Shown piece by piece: positions 1 through 6,169 of a stretch of DNA of 8,354 nucleotides (position 1 is the first letter of the stretch; every line of letters starts with the position of its first letter). This DNA comes from Acidobacteriota bacterium (lineage in GTDB: Bacteria > Acidobacteriota > Vicinamibacteria > Vicinamibacterales > UBA2999): assembly GCA_013140955.1 (NCBI GenBank), contig JABFRY010000396.1, positions 1 through 8,354 on the forward strand, written 5' to 3'. The translations under genes were made by a program, and so were the position numbers. The notes beneath the pieces were generated by a model that saw only the letters and a list, made by a program, of their open reading frames with translations, was not told where the DNA came from and did no database searches.

Positions 1-524
1 CCCCCCTGCCGTCCGCCTGGCTGCCGCACCGTGAAGTCCGGTTCGCGACGCTCGGGAACCTGCCCTTCGGGCCGGGGGAGGGTCGCGCGAATGAGACGCC
101 GGTGCACAGGGCCCTCGTCCTCCGCCACCCGATCGTCGGGCTCGATGTCGAGGTCGGCGTCCGACACCAGAACCGTCAGGACGGCCTCGGCCTCCACGAG
201 ATCGGGCAGCACGGTATCTGCCTCTGCCTCGAGTTCGGTATCAGGGTCCACAGCCACCTCCGGCTCCTCGGCGTCCGCGCCGGAGGTCGCCACGGCCTGC
301 CGGCGACGCGGCGACGGCGCCACAGCGCCCGCGGCCGCTTCCTTTCGTCGCCGGGCCGACGGCGTCTGCCCGTGCTTGTACTCGTGCTCCGTGTCGCAGG
401 TGGAACACCGCGTCTGCTTCACGTCGTCGCCGACCATCGCCACGACGGCGTGATTGGTGAGACGGCGTTCGCGCGGACAATAGTCGTCGACTGTGTCACC
501 GAGCCGAGGCCGGCGTTGCTGCAT
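1..524 (-). CDS. Conserved hypothetical protein with N-terminal Cys/His (zinc-ribbon-like) cluster, partial
   Basis: The reading frame is open from an ATG at 524 to the left edge, giving 174 residues with the C-terminus missing. A GGGGGAG ribosome site lies 3-4 nt before the ATG. Residues 15-52 hold C16, H25, C40, C43 and H47, including a C-S-T-C pair, which looks like a small metal-binding ribbon. Residues 54-76 are rich in Arg/Lys, residues 84-137 are strongly acidic (many D/E alternating with A/V/L), and the visible end is basic and proline-rich. It shares no domain with the arginine genes and has its own likely promoter, so it is probably a separate unit that simply follows argH. I recall similar N-termini in acidobacterial hypothetical proteins, but cannot name a function; nucleic-acid or protein binding through the metal site is possible. 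The coding call is firm because the opposite-strand frames over the region give low-complexity Arg/Ser/His-rich products. Confidence 0.72.
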   Translation of the reverse strand, partial: MQQRRPRLGDTVDDYCPRERRLTNHAVVAMVGDDVKQTRCSTCDTEHEYKHGQTPSARRRKEAAAGAVAPSPRRRQAVATSGADAEEPEVAVDPDTELEAEADTVLPDLVEAEAVLTVLVSDADLDIEPDDRVAEDEGPVHRRLIRATLPRPEGQVPERREPDFTVRQPGGRQG

Positions 525-590
525 GCACTCCCCCGCGAGGTGCGGATCTCAAACTCAAGGGTGGGACCACGGACACTGGCGCAGGGCCAG

Positions 591-619
591 AGTGTAACAG
601 ACGCACCATACCGCGGCAA
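591..619 (-). promoter_or_regulatory. Probable sigma70 promoter for the hypothetical gene
   Basis: On the minus strand a TTGCCG (-35, 619-614) is separated by exactly 17 bp from TACACT (-10, 596-591). The -10 is preceded by TGT, as in extended -10 promoters. Each hexamer matches 4 of 6 consensus bases. Transcription would begin near 584 and leave about 60 nt of leader before the ATG at 524. It lies between the argH stop and the hypothetical gene, supporting separate transcription. No proof beyond spacing and motif match. Confidence 0.45.
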
Positions 620-634
620 CCACGCTAAGTCGAG

Positions 635-2023
635 TCAGGCCGATGGTTTGGGCAGGTTCTCAACCCACGTGCGACACTCGGCGATCGCCGCACGCACCGC
701 ATCAGGACTGGTGGATTGCGGGGTGCGCTTGGCTTCGACCGACGCGCGCGGCGTCGCCGCCCGCGCGGCGTCGGCGCCGAACAGCTCGCTTGCAGCCGTC
801 CACTCGTCGCGCGAGAGCGCGCTGAAGTCGCGCCCCTCCGCCAGCAGCTGACGGACCATGGCCCCGACGATCTCGTGGGCACGCCGGAACGGCACACCAC
901 GCGTGGTGAGATAGTCCGCCACATCGGTGGCCAGCAGAAGTCCCGACGCCGCCGCCTCGGTCGTGGACGCGTTCAGCGTCAGGCGCGCAATGACGGCATG
1001 CGTGGCCCGGAGTGAGGCGGCCAGCGTCGCCTCGGCGTCGAACACCGCCTCTTTGTCTTCCTGCAGGTCCTTGTTGTAGCCGGTGGGCAGGGCCTTCATC
1101 GTGGTGAGCCACCCCGTGAGCCGCCCCACGGCGCGACCGGTCTTGCCCCGCACCAGCTCCAGCGGATCCGGATTCTTCTTCTGCGGCATCATGCTGCTGC
1201 CGGTCGCCGACGCGTCGGAGAGCCCGAAGAAGCCGTGCTCCTCGCCGGTGAACAGGATGAAGTCCTCGGCCATCCGGCTCAGGTGCACCATGGCGAGCGA
1301 CGTGGCGAACAGGAACGACGCCACGAAGTCGCGGTCGGACGAGGCGTCGATGCTGTTGAGCACGACGCGCGAGAAGCCCAGGGCGCGCGCCAGCCTGCCG
1401 GTGTCCACGGGGTAGCTGGTACCGGCGATGGCCCCGGAGCCCAGCGTGAGCGCGTCGGCCTCGGCTGCCGCTCCTGCCAGCCGCGCGTGATCGCGACGCA
1501 GGGCTGCCGCATGCGAAAGATAGAAGTGGGCCACCAGCACGGGCTGTGCCCGTCGCATGTGCGTGTAGGACGGCATCAGCGCGTCCCCGGCCCGCTCGGC
1601 CTGGTCGGTGCACGCGCCCACGAGGCGGGCGATCCCCTCCTGGAGGAGCGGAATGCGACGGCGCAGGTACAAGCGCAGGTCGAGCGACACCTGCTCGTTG
1701 CGCGAACGTCCCGTGTGCAGGCGCCGGCCCGCATCGCCGACACGCGCCACGAGCTGACGCTCGACGAAGCTGTGCACGTCCTCGTCGGGGCCGGACACGA
1801 AGGCGGGGTCCCGACGGCCCTCGTCCAGGATGCCGTTCAGCGCAGCGACGATGGCCGCGGTGTCCTCGGCCGACAGCACGCCGGCCGCGCCGAGCGCATC
1901 CGCCCAGGCGAGGCTGCCCCGGATGTCGTCCTCGAAGAGCGCGCGGTCGAAGCCGAAGGAGATGCCGAAGTCGAACGCGTCGGGATCGGGTGCCGTGTCG
2001 AACCGGCCGGACCAGAGTGTCAT
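635..2023 (-). CDS. argH: Argininosuccinate lyase
   Basis: Cytosolic enzyme that splits argininosuccinate into arginine and fumarate, the last step of arginine synthesis. It is 462 residues, normal for the family. The start at 2023 gives the usual opening (M-T-L-W-S-G-R-F); the frame is open further upstream, but that part overlaps the previous gene and is not ArgH-like. Signature features: H-T-G-R-S-R-N at 103-109, Y-T-H at 153-155 with the catalytic histidine region, S-G-A-I-A-G-T at 196-202, and the fumarase/lyase signature G-S-S-M-M-P-Q-K-K-N-P at 275-285, which carries the catalytic serine. Minor variations are E110 where D is usual after R-S-R-N, and M-R-R-A-Q-P where L-Q-x-A-Q-P is usual. 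The ATG overlaps the stop of the ArgG-like gene (ATGA), and no Shine-Dalgarno is visible upstream, so its translation probably depends on coupling. No convincing terminator follows. Confidence 0.96.
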   Translation of the reverse strand: MTLWSGRFDTAPDPDAFDFGISFGFDRALFEDDIRGSLAWADALGAAGVLSAEDTAAIVAALNGILDEGRRDPAFVSGPDEDVHSFVERQLVARVGDAGRRLHTGRSRNEQVSLDLRLYLRRRIPLLQEGIARLVGACTDQAERAGDALMPSYTHMRRAQPVLVAHFYLSHAAALRRDHARLAGAAAEADALTLGSGAIAGTSYPVDTGRLARALGFSRVVLNSIDASSDRDFVASFLFATSLAMVHLSRMAEDFILFTGEEHGFFGLSDASATGSSMMPQKKNPDPLELVRGKTGRAVGRLTGWLTTMKALPTGYNKDLQEDKEAVFDAEATLAASLRATHAVIARLTLNASTTEAAASGLLLATDVADYLTTRGVPFRRAHEIVGAMVRQLLAEGRDFSALSRDEWTAASELFGADAARAATPRASVEAKRTPQSTSPDAVRAAIAECRTWVENLPKPSA

Positions 2024-2883
2024 GCGTGTGCCAGATTGGAGTGAGGGGAGGTCGGAACGGATGGGAGGACGGGCGCTCGCCCGTCGAGGGCCCACCGCCC
2101 GGTGACGACACAGGCACCCTCCGACAGAATGAGTTCGACGGTGCCGCTCACGGGGGCCAGCACGGTCTCGACCACCGCGTCGAGCGCGCGCCGGGCCGGC
2201 GTGAAGAAGAGGCCGTCGTGCAGCAGCGCCAGGTAGCCGGCGCGGAGGTCCCGCTGGAGGCGGAGCAGGTGCGGTTCGGCGAGGCTCTGCTCCAGATCCT
2301 CCCGCGCCTGCTGCAGCACGGTCAGCGCCGGTGCCTCACGGACCACGCGGGCGCGCCGTCCGTCCGCCCACGTCCTGATCGTCTCGTACCGCCCGACGCC
2401 GTGGTGCCCGGCGATCGTGTTGAGGCTCTCGGCCAGTTCGGCCAGGGGCATCGGTACGCCGTTGATGGCCCCCGACAGGCCCGCCCGCGTGCTGCTCGCC
2501 TTCGAGCAGGGCGTGCCGGCCTCGTCGGTGATGCCGTGCGCGACCACCCCGGCGCGCTCGTGGCGCGCGGTCTCGACCACCGTGCGTGCCACCAGGGCGC
2601 GTCGCAAATCGCCCACCGCGCTCCCCCGGTCGCCGAGCACGCCCGCAAGAAAGGCGGGCCGCACGAAGTCCCGCGCGAACGAGTCGGTGGCGTCCACCAG
2701 GTGGGCGCGGACCGCGCCGGCCGCGAGCAGGCGTCCGCGGGCCACCTCGAGATCGGCGCGCTCGCCGACGTCGAGGGTGACGGTCGCCACGTCCATGCCG
2801 TGGCGGTTCGACAGGATGCCGACGAGTGTGGCGGCATCGGGTGCCGCCGGGCACGCATAGACAAGTCGCTCGTTCATCGTCAT
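2020..2883 (-). CDS. Argininosuccinate synthase-like protein with large internal deletion, probably non-catalytic
   Basis: Clearly derived from ArgG, which joins citrulline and aspartate using ATP, but only 287 residues against about 400. Residues 31-118 align with the N-terminal nucleotide-binding fold (T-L-D-V-G at 36-40, R-D-F-V-R-P-A at 71-77, V-A-H-G at 114-117). Residues 139-268 align with the C-terminal half (L-N-T-I-A-G-H-H-G-V-G-R at 154-165, G-L-F-F-T-P at 224-229, S-G-T-V at 246-249). The pyrophosphate loop Y-S-G-G-L-D-T-S is replaced by Y-A-C-P-A-A-P-D. About 120 residues that normally carry citrulline and aspartate contacts are missing between 118 and 139. The frame is intact and joined to argR and argH by ATGA overlaps, so it looks maintained rather than decaying. 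The start may instead be the ATG at 2877, which puts AGGGA at 8-nt spacing (2 nt for 2883). Likely a pseudoenzyme, regulator or scaffold; a real ArgG would then have to be elsewhere. Confidence 0.85.
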   Translation of the reverse strand: MTMNERLVYACPAAPDAATLVGILSNRHGMDVATVTLDVGERADLEVARGRLLAAGAVRAHLVDATDSFARDFVRPAFLAGVLGDRGSAVGDLRRALVARTVVETARHERAGVVAHGITDEAGTPCSKASSTRAGLSGAINGVPMPLAELAESLNTIAGHHGVGRYETIRTWADGRRARVVREAPALTVLQQAREDLEQSLAEPHLLRLQRDLRAGYLALLHDGLFFTPARRALDAVVETVLAPVSGTVELILSEGACVVTGRWALDGRAPVLPSVPTSPHSNLAHA

Positions 2884-3341
2884 CGTCCCTGCCCGGCGAG
2901 CGCCGTGAGGCGCTCCACGAGCGTTCTGGCCTTCGCCACGCTCCTGGCGATGACGAGAATCGTGTCGTCACCCGCGAGCGTGCCCACGACGCCGTCGAAC
3001 CTGGCGCGATCGAGCGCCACGCCGAGCAACTGGGCCTGGCCCGGGCCCGTTCTCAGCACCACGAACTGCTGCACGCGGTCGACCTTCGAGAGGTACTCGC
3101 TGAGCGCCCGTTGGAGCGTCCCGGTCGCGCCCGGCGCGCTCGCCGCCTGCCCCGGCGCCTGGTAGGCACCCTCCGGCCCGCCCTTCACGAGGCCGAGCTC
3201 ACGGATGTCGCGTGAGAGGGTGGCCTGCGTCACGTCGAAGCCAACGGCGCGGACCCGGTTGCGGAGCTGCTCCTGGCTCCGGACCGGTTCGCGCTGGATG
3301 ACGTCGAGAATCTCCGCCTGGCGGCGGGCCTTGGTGAACAC
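2880..3341 (-). CDS. argR: Arginine repressor ArgR
   Basis: Arginine-responsive DNA-binding repressor, normally a hexamer that binds ARG boxes when loaded with arginine. From the GTG at 3341 it is 153 residues, typical for the family. The N-terminal winged helix (about 1-60) contains S-Q-E-Q-L and the recognition segment T-Q-A-T-L-S-R-D-I-R-E-L-G-L-V-K at 38-53. The C-terminal oligomerisation/arginine domain has G-P-G-Q-A at 99-103 and G-T-L-A-G-D-D-T at 120-127, with the aspartate pair (125-126) that contacts arginine. The frame is open well upstream, but that extension is GC-rich filler and crosses the operator. A second in-frame GTG at 3347 is an alternative: GGAG (3355-3352) is 10 nt from 3341 and 4 nt from 3347, and alignment of the first helix favours 3341. 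It is the first gene of the leftward operon, about 70 bp from the ARG boxes, so it probably represses itself. Confidence 0.94.
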   Translation of the reverse strand: MFTKARRQAEILDVIQREPVRSQEQLRNRVRAVGFDVTQATLSRDIRELGLVKGGPEGAYQAPGQAASAPGATGTLQRALSEYLSKVDRVQQFVVLRTGPGQAQLLGVALDRARFDGVVGTLAGDDTILVIARSVAKARTLVERLTALAGQGR

Positions 3342-3410
3342 GCGCACTCGTCTCCAGGCAAGCGGCCGCGGCCACGCGCCGACGACCGCCGCCCAGCATA
3401 CACCAGATGC

Positions 3411-3439
3411 TTGACTGTTTATGCACTCGAATGTATAAA
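3411..3439 (+). promoter_or_regulatory. Sigma70 promoter of the argB operon
   Basis: TTGACT (-35, 3411-3416) and TATAAA (-10, 3434-3439) each match consensus at 5 of 6 bases and are separated by the ideal 17 bp. Transcription should start near 3446, leaving about 110 nt of leader before argB. Both hexamers sit inside the ARG boxes. For the leftward argR operon I see only a weak TATGCT (3400-3395) without a matching -35, so that promoter is undetermined. Confidence 0.75.
3412..3425. promoter_or_regulatory. ARG box 1 (ArgR operator half of tandem pair)
   Basis: TGACTGTTTATGCA matches the classical ARG box core TGAATWWWWATTCA at 11 of 14 positions and is itself near-palindromic. It overlaps the -35 hexamer of the rightward promoter. 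Its centre (3418.5) is 20 bp from that of box 2, the usual two-turn spacing of tandem ARG boxes. The match is to the consensus known from enterobacteria; the exact acidobacterial consensus is unknown to me. Confidence 0.68.
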
Positions 3440-3445
3440 TATTCT
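3432..3445. promoter_or_regulatory. ARG box 2 (ArgR operator half of tandem pair)
   Basis: TGTATAAATATTCT matches TGAATWWWWATTCA at 12 of 14 positions. It covers the -10 hexamer of the rightward promoter, so bound ArgR should block RNA polymerase. With box 1 it forms an AT-rich island in otherwise very GC-rich DNA between argR and argB, where an operator serving both operons would be expected. Confidence 0.75.
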
Positions 3446-3466
3446 TTTCCTCCAGGACCCACGACG

Positions 3467-3556
3467 ATGCACATGGCAGGCAGGGCCCCCGCGGCCTCCA
3501 CCGGGACGCGGGGCGCGTCCGTTCCCGCGCACGCCGCGCCCCCGGGAGCACGCTGA
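3467..3556 (+). CDS. Possible 29-residue leader peptide upstream of argB
   Basis: A small open frame begins with ATG at 3467, has AGGA at 3454-3457 (9-nt spacing) and ends with a TGA (3554-3556) that shares its A with the argB start codon (TGATG). The product is Ala/Gly/Pro-rich and contains three arginines (R6, R15 and the last residue, R29). It resembles no known protein. It could be a leader peptide whose translation opens the argB ribosome site, or a chance frame in GC-rich leader RNA. The evidence is position, ribosome site and exact stop/start overlap only. An in-frame second ATG at 3473 would give a product two residues shorter. Confidence 0.3.
   Translation: MHMAGRAPAASTGTRGASVPAHAAPPGAR
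3504..3549 (+). promoter_or_regulatory. Leader RNA hairpins able to sequester the argB ribosome site
   Basis: Three stems can be drawn in the argB leader. Stem A is a perfect 7-bp repeat, 3504-3510 with 3514-3520, loop GGG. Stem C pairs 3521-3527 with 3543-3549 (one G-U) and buries the argB Shine-Dalgarno GGGAG (3544-3548). Stem B, an 8-bp perfect match of 3510-3517 with 3535-3542, competes with A. None is followed by a T-run, so they do not look like a terminator. GC-rich sequence forms such stems by chance, so confidence is low. Confidence 0.3.
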
Positions 3557-4362
3557 TGGCGGCGCCGCTCGTCCTCAAGCTTGGTGGCGAACTGCTGGAG
3601 CAGCCGGCCGACCTGGCGCACGTCGCCTCGGTGGCCGCCCGGCTCTCGGAGAGCGGCCCGCTCGTCGTCGTGCACGGTGGTGGCCGCGAGATCGACGCCG
3701 CGCTCCGGACGGCAGGCATCGAGAAGGTACAGGTCGACGGCCTCCGCGTGACAGACGCGCGCACGCTGGAGGTGGTGACGGCGGTGCTGGCCGGCACGCT
3801 CAACACGCGCCTCGTGGCCGCCGTGCGGCGGGCGGGCGCCCGGGCCGTCGGGCTGTCGGGCGTGGATGCGTCCGTCGTGACGGTCCGCAGGGCCCGACCC
3901 ATGCGATCGACGGCGGGTGCAACGGTGGATCTCGGCCTGGTCGGCGTGCCGGTGTCCTCGGGGCGGCCGACCCTGCTGGCCGATCTCCTGGCCAAGCGCT
4001 ACGTGCCCGTCGTCGCCTGCCTCGGTGTCACGGCCTCGGGACAGGTGCTGAACGTGAACGCCGACACGCTCGCCGCGCACCTGGCCGCGGCACTGCGGGC
4101 GCGACGACTGGTGATCGCCGGGGGGACGGCGGGCGTGCTCGACGAGCGGGAGCAGACGATTGCGTCGATGCGGTCGCGGGACGCCTCGGCCCTGATCCGC
4201 TCCGGGACGGCGAACCGGGGCATGATTGCCAAGCTGCAGGCCTGCCAGGCGGCACTGCGCGGCGGCGTCGCCGATGTGCTGATCGTCAACGGACGGACGG
4301 TAACGGCCGGCGCCCTGCGGGCGTCGGGCCCCGCTGCGGGACACACACAGGTGAGGCCATGA
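3556..4362 (+). CDS. argB: Acetylglutamate kinase
   Basis: Phosphorylates N-acetylglutamate with ATP, the second step of arginine synthesis, as a cytosolic amino-acid-kinase-fold enzyme. It is 268 residues, close to the short E. coli type. Seen in sequence: L-K-L-G-G at 7-11 with K8, V-H-G-G-G at 39-43, D-G-L-R-V-T-D at 61-67, G-L-S-G-V-D at 99-104, N-V-N-A-D at 166-170 with D170, and G-M-I-A-K at 222-226 with K226. The extra N-terminal helix found in arginine-inhibited kinases is absent, so feedback inhibition by arginine is unlikely. Odd points: the usual S/T-D-V segment before G-V-L-D reads G-G-T (189-191), and the normal C-terminal strand after N-G-R is replaced by an Ala/Gly-rich tail. 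A strong GGGAG lies 7 nt before the ATG. It is first in the rightward operon and its stop overlaps argD (ATGA). Confidence 0.93.
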   Translation: MAAPLVLKLGGELLEQPADLAHVASVAARLSESGPLVVVHGGGREIDAALRTAGIEKVQVDGLRVTDARTLEVVTAVLAGTLNTRLVAAVRRAGARAVGLSGVDASVVTVRRARPMRSTAGATVDLGLVGVPVSSGRPTLLADLLAKRYVPVVACLGVTASGQVLNVNADTLAAHLAAALRARRLVIAGGTAGVLDEREQTIASMRSRDASALIRSGTANRGMIAKLQACQAALRGGVADVLIVNGRTVTAGALRASGPAAGHTQVRP

Positions 4363-5573
4363 CACAGTCACTCGACGACATCAGGACGCGGGAATCGAAG
4401 CACGTGCTGCAGACCTACCGGCGCCAGCCGGTGGCCTTCGTGCGCGGCAACGGTTCGCACCTGTACGACGTGGACGGCCGCGAGTACCTGGACCTGGTGT
4501 CCGGCATCGGTGTCACGTCGCTCGGACATGCACACCCTGGCCTGGCGGCGGCGGTCGCCGAGCAGGCGCAAACCCTGCTGCACACGTCGAACCTCTACTA
4601 CCACCCGTTGCAGGCGGAGGTCGCCGAACGACTGGCAGCACTCTCCGAACTGCCGCGCGTGTTCTTCTGCAACAGCGGCACAGAGGCCGTCGAGGCCTGT
4701 CTCAAGTTCGCGCGGCGCCACTGGTACACGCAGGGCAGCCCCCGACACGCGTTCGTCGCGCTCGAGGGCGGCTTCTCCGGGCGCACGTGCGGGGCCCTGT
4801 CGGTGACGCACGACGAGCACTATCGCGCCCCGTTCATGCCGCTGCTGGGGCCCGTCACCTTCGTGAACCCGTCGAGGCCCGACCAGATGGCCGAGGCCGT
4901 CTCGGCCGAGACCGCGGCGATCATCGCCGAGCCGATCCAGGGCGAAGGCGGCGTCCGTCCGCTGTCCCGGGAGATGGCGGAGGCGATCGACGTCGCGTGC
5001 CGGCGGACCGGCGCTCTGCTCATCGCCGACGAAGTGCAATCGGGGCTGGGCCGCACCGGGCAGCCGTTTCACGCGCGCACGCTTGGCCTGCAGCCGGACC
5101 TCGTCTCGGTGGGCAAGGCACTCGGGAGCGGCGTCCCCGTCGGCGCGGCGCTCGTCTCGGCACGGGTGGCCGAGACCATCAGCTTCGGCGACCACGGCAC
5201 CACCTACGGCGGCAACCTGCTGGCCTGCCGGGCAGCGGCGTTCTTCCTGAGCCAGCTGACCGACCACGGCCTGCTGGAGCACGTGCGCGCGGCCGGCGCC
5301 CACTTCGAGCGGCGGCTGCGGACCCTGGCGTTGCGCCATCCCGTGATCGAAGAGGTCAGGGGCGCGGGACTGATGTGGGGTCTGCAGCTGCGCGCCGGCG
5401 CGGCGGCCGTGGCCGTGGAGCAGGCGCGCGAGCGCGGCCTCCTGGTCAACCGCACCAACGACGTGGTGATCCGAATGCTGCCCGCCCTCAATATCTCGAC
5501 GGCCGACCTCGATCGCGCGGCGGACGTGCTGGACGAGGTGCTGGCCACCACCGACGTGGCGGTCCCCGCGTGA
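4359..5573 (+). CDS. argD: Acetylornithine aminotransferase (class III PLP aminotransferase)
   Basis: Pyridoxal-phosphate enzyme that converts N-acetylglutamate semialdehyde to N-acetylornithine with glutamate as amino donor. It is 404 residues, a normal family length. Motifs in order: N-S-G-T-E-A-V-E at 105-112 (cofactor phosphate region), E-P-I-Q-G-E-G-G at 191-198, I-A-D-E-V-Q-S-G at 222-229 with D224 for the pyridine nitrogen, V-G-K-A-L-G at 251-256 with K253 as the Schiff-base lysine, and T-Y-G-G-N at 282-286. The frame is open far upstream, but the ATG at 4359 is chosen because it overlaps the argB stop as ATGA, has AGGTGAGG just before it, and gives the normal N-terminus. Its stop overlaps the next gene's start as GTGA. 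Ornithine or succinylornithine aminotransferase are close relatives; the setting between argB and argJ favours ArgD. Confidence 0.93.
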   Translation: MTQSLDDIRTRESKHVLQTYRRQPVAFVRGNGSHLYDVDGREYLDLVSGIGVTSLGHAHPGLAAAVAEQAQTLLHTSNLYYHPLQAEVAERLAALSELPRVFFCNSGTEAVEACLKFARRHWYTQGSPRHAFVALEGGFSGRTCGALSVTHDEHYRAPFMPLLGPVTFVNPSRPDQMAEAVSAETAAIIAEPIQGEGGVRPLSREMAEAIDVACRRTGALLIADEVQSGLGRTGQPFHARTLGLQPDLVSVGKALGSGVPVGAALVSARVAETISFGDHGTTYGGNLLACRAAAFFLSQLTDHGLLEHVRAAGAHFERRLRTLALRHPVIEEVRGAGLMWGLQLRAGAAAVAVEQARERGLLVNRTNDVVIRMLPALNISTADLDRAADVLDEVLATTDVAVPA

Positions 5574-6169
5574 TCGCCGCGGCCGTCGCGGGCGAGGCGC
5601 GCCCACGCCTGTTGCGTCCAGCCACCGACGCCAGGGGTGCCACCCGACGCGGCCGTACCTGGCTGCGAACCGCGCGGCCGGACGACGCGGGTGCCCTCGA
5701 GGATCTCATCGGGCGTCATGCGGCCGCGGCCCGGCTGCTGCCACGGCACGCGGACGAACTTGCGGCGCACGCGGCCCGGTTCGTCGTCGCGGTGGGAGGG
5801 CAGCGCATCAGGGGATGCGCCGAGCTGGCGCCACTCGGACCTTCGCTCGCCGAGGTCCGCTCGTTCGTGGTGGACCACGACGAGCGGGGACGCGGCACGG
5901 GGCGCGCGATGATGCACGAGGTGGTGCGCCGCGGACGACACGCCGGCTTCACCCGCCTGTGTGCGTTCAGCCACGCACCGGGCTTCTTCATGCACCTGGG
6001 GTTCTCGCTGGTGCCGCACGTGTGGCTCCCCGAGAAGATCAGCCTGGACTGTGCGTCGTGCACGGCATTTCGCCGGTGCGGGCAGTCGCCGTTGTTGATG
6101 CCGCTGACCGACCGGTCGGCGAACGCCGACCGCGTGGGCGCGTCGACGAAACACGAGGATAGAGGGTGA
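5570..6169 (+). CDS. argA: Short GNAT-type N-acetylglutamate synthase
   Basis: Predicted to acetylate glutamate from acetyl-CoA, feeding the acetylated arginine pathway. It is 199 residues from a GTG at 5570 that overlaps the argD stop (GTGA); a TTG at 5612 is an alternative start. The GNAT core spans about 31-178: L-L-P-R at 56-59, E-V-R-S-F-V-V at 95-101, the acetyl-CoA loop R-G-R-G-T-G at 106-111, and the F-F-M-H-L-G-F segment at 139-145. The trailing L-P-E-K-I-S-L-D-C-A-S-C run with C161, C164 and C170 matches the D-C-x-x-C...C tail of short NAGS-like proteins. The first 28 residues and the last 20 or so are extra, basic or hydrophilic, and unexplained. There is no amino-acid-kinase domain, so it differs from classical ArgA. 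The exact substrate is inferred from family and operon. Confidence 0.8.
   Translation: MIAAAVAGEARPRLLRPATDARGATRRGRTWLRTARPDDAGALEDLIGRHAAAARLLPRHADELAAHAARFVVAVGGQRIRGCAELAPLGPSLAEVRSFVVDHDERGRGTGRAMMHEVVRRGRHAGFTRLCAFSHAPGFFMHLGFSLVPHVWLPEKISLDCASCTAFRRCGQSPLLMPLTDRSANADRVGASTKHEDRG

Noticed and set aside
576..590. Hairpin CTGGC-GCAGG-GCCAG as a terminator after argH
   Set aside because: Only a 5-bp stem with no T-run, and it lies within the predicted transcript leader of the next gene; too weak to call.
102..851. Long plus-strand open frame over the hypothetical gene and the end of argH
   Set aside because: Its product is His/Arg/Leu-rich without any motif, and it crosses the intergenic gap and the 3' end of argH. 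It is an antisense shadow typical of GC-rich DNA.
3395..3423. Leftward promoter for argR (TATGCT with an upstream AT-rich -35)
   Set aside because: The -10 matches 4 of 6, but no acceptable -35 exists at 16-18 bp; not listed as a feature.
2880..3995. Much longer ArgR (371 residues) starting inside argB antisense
   Set aside because: The extension crosses the operator/promoter region and is unlike any ArgR. The wing-helix domain starts normally at the GTG near 3341.
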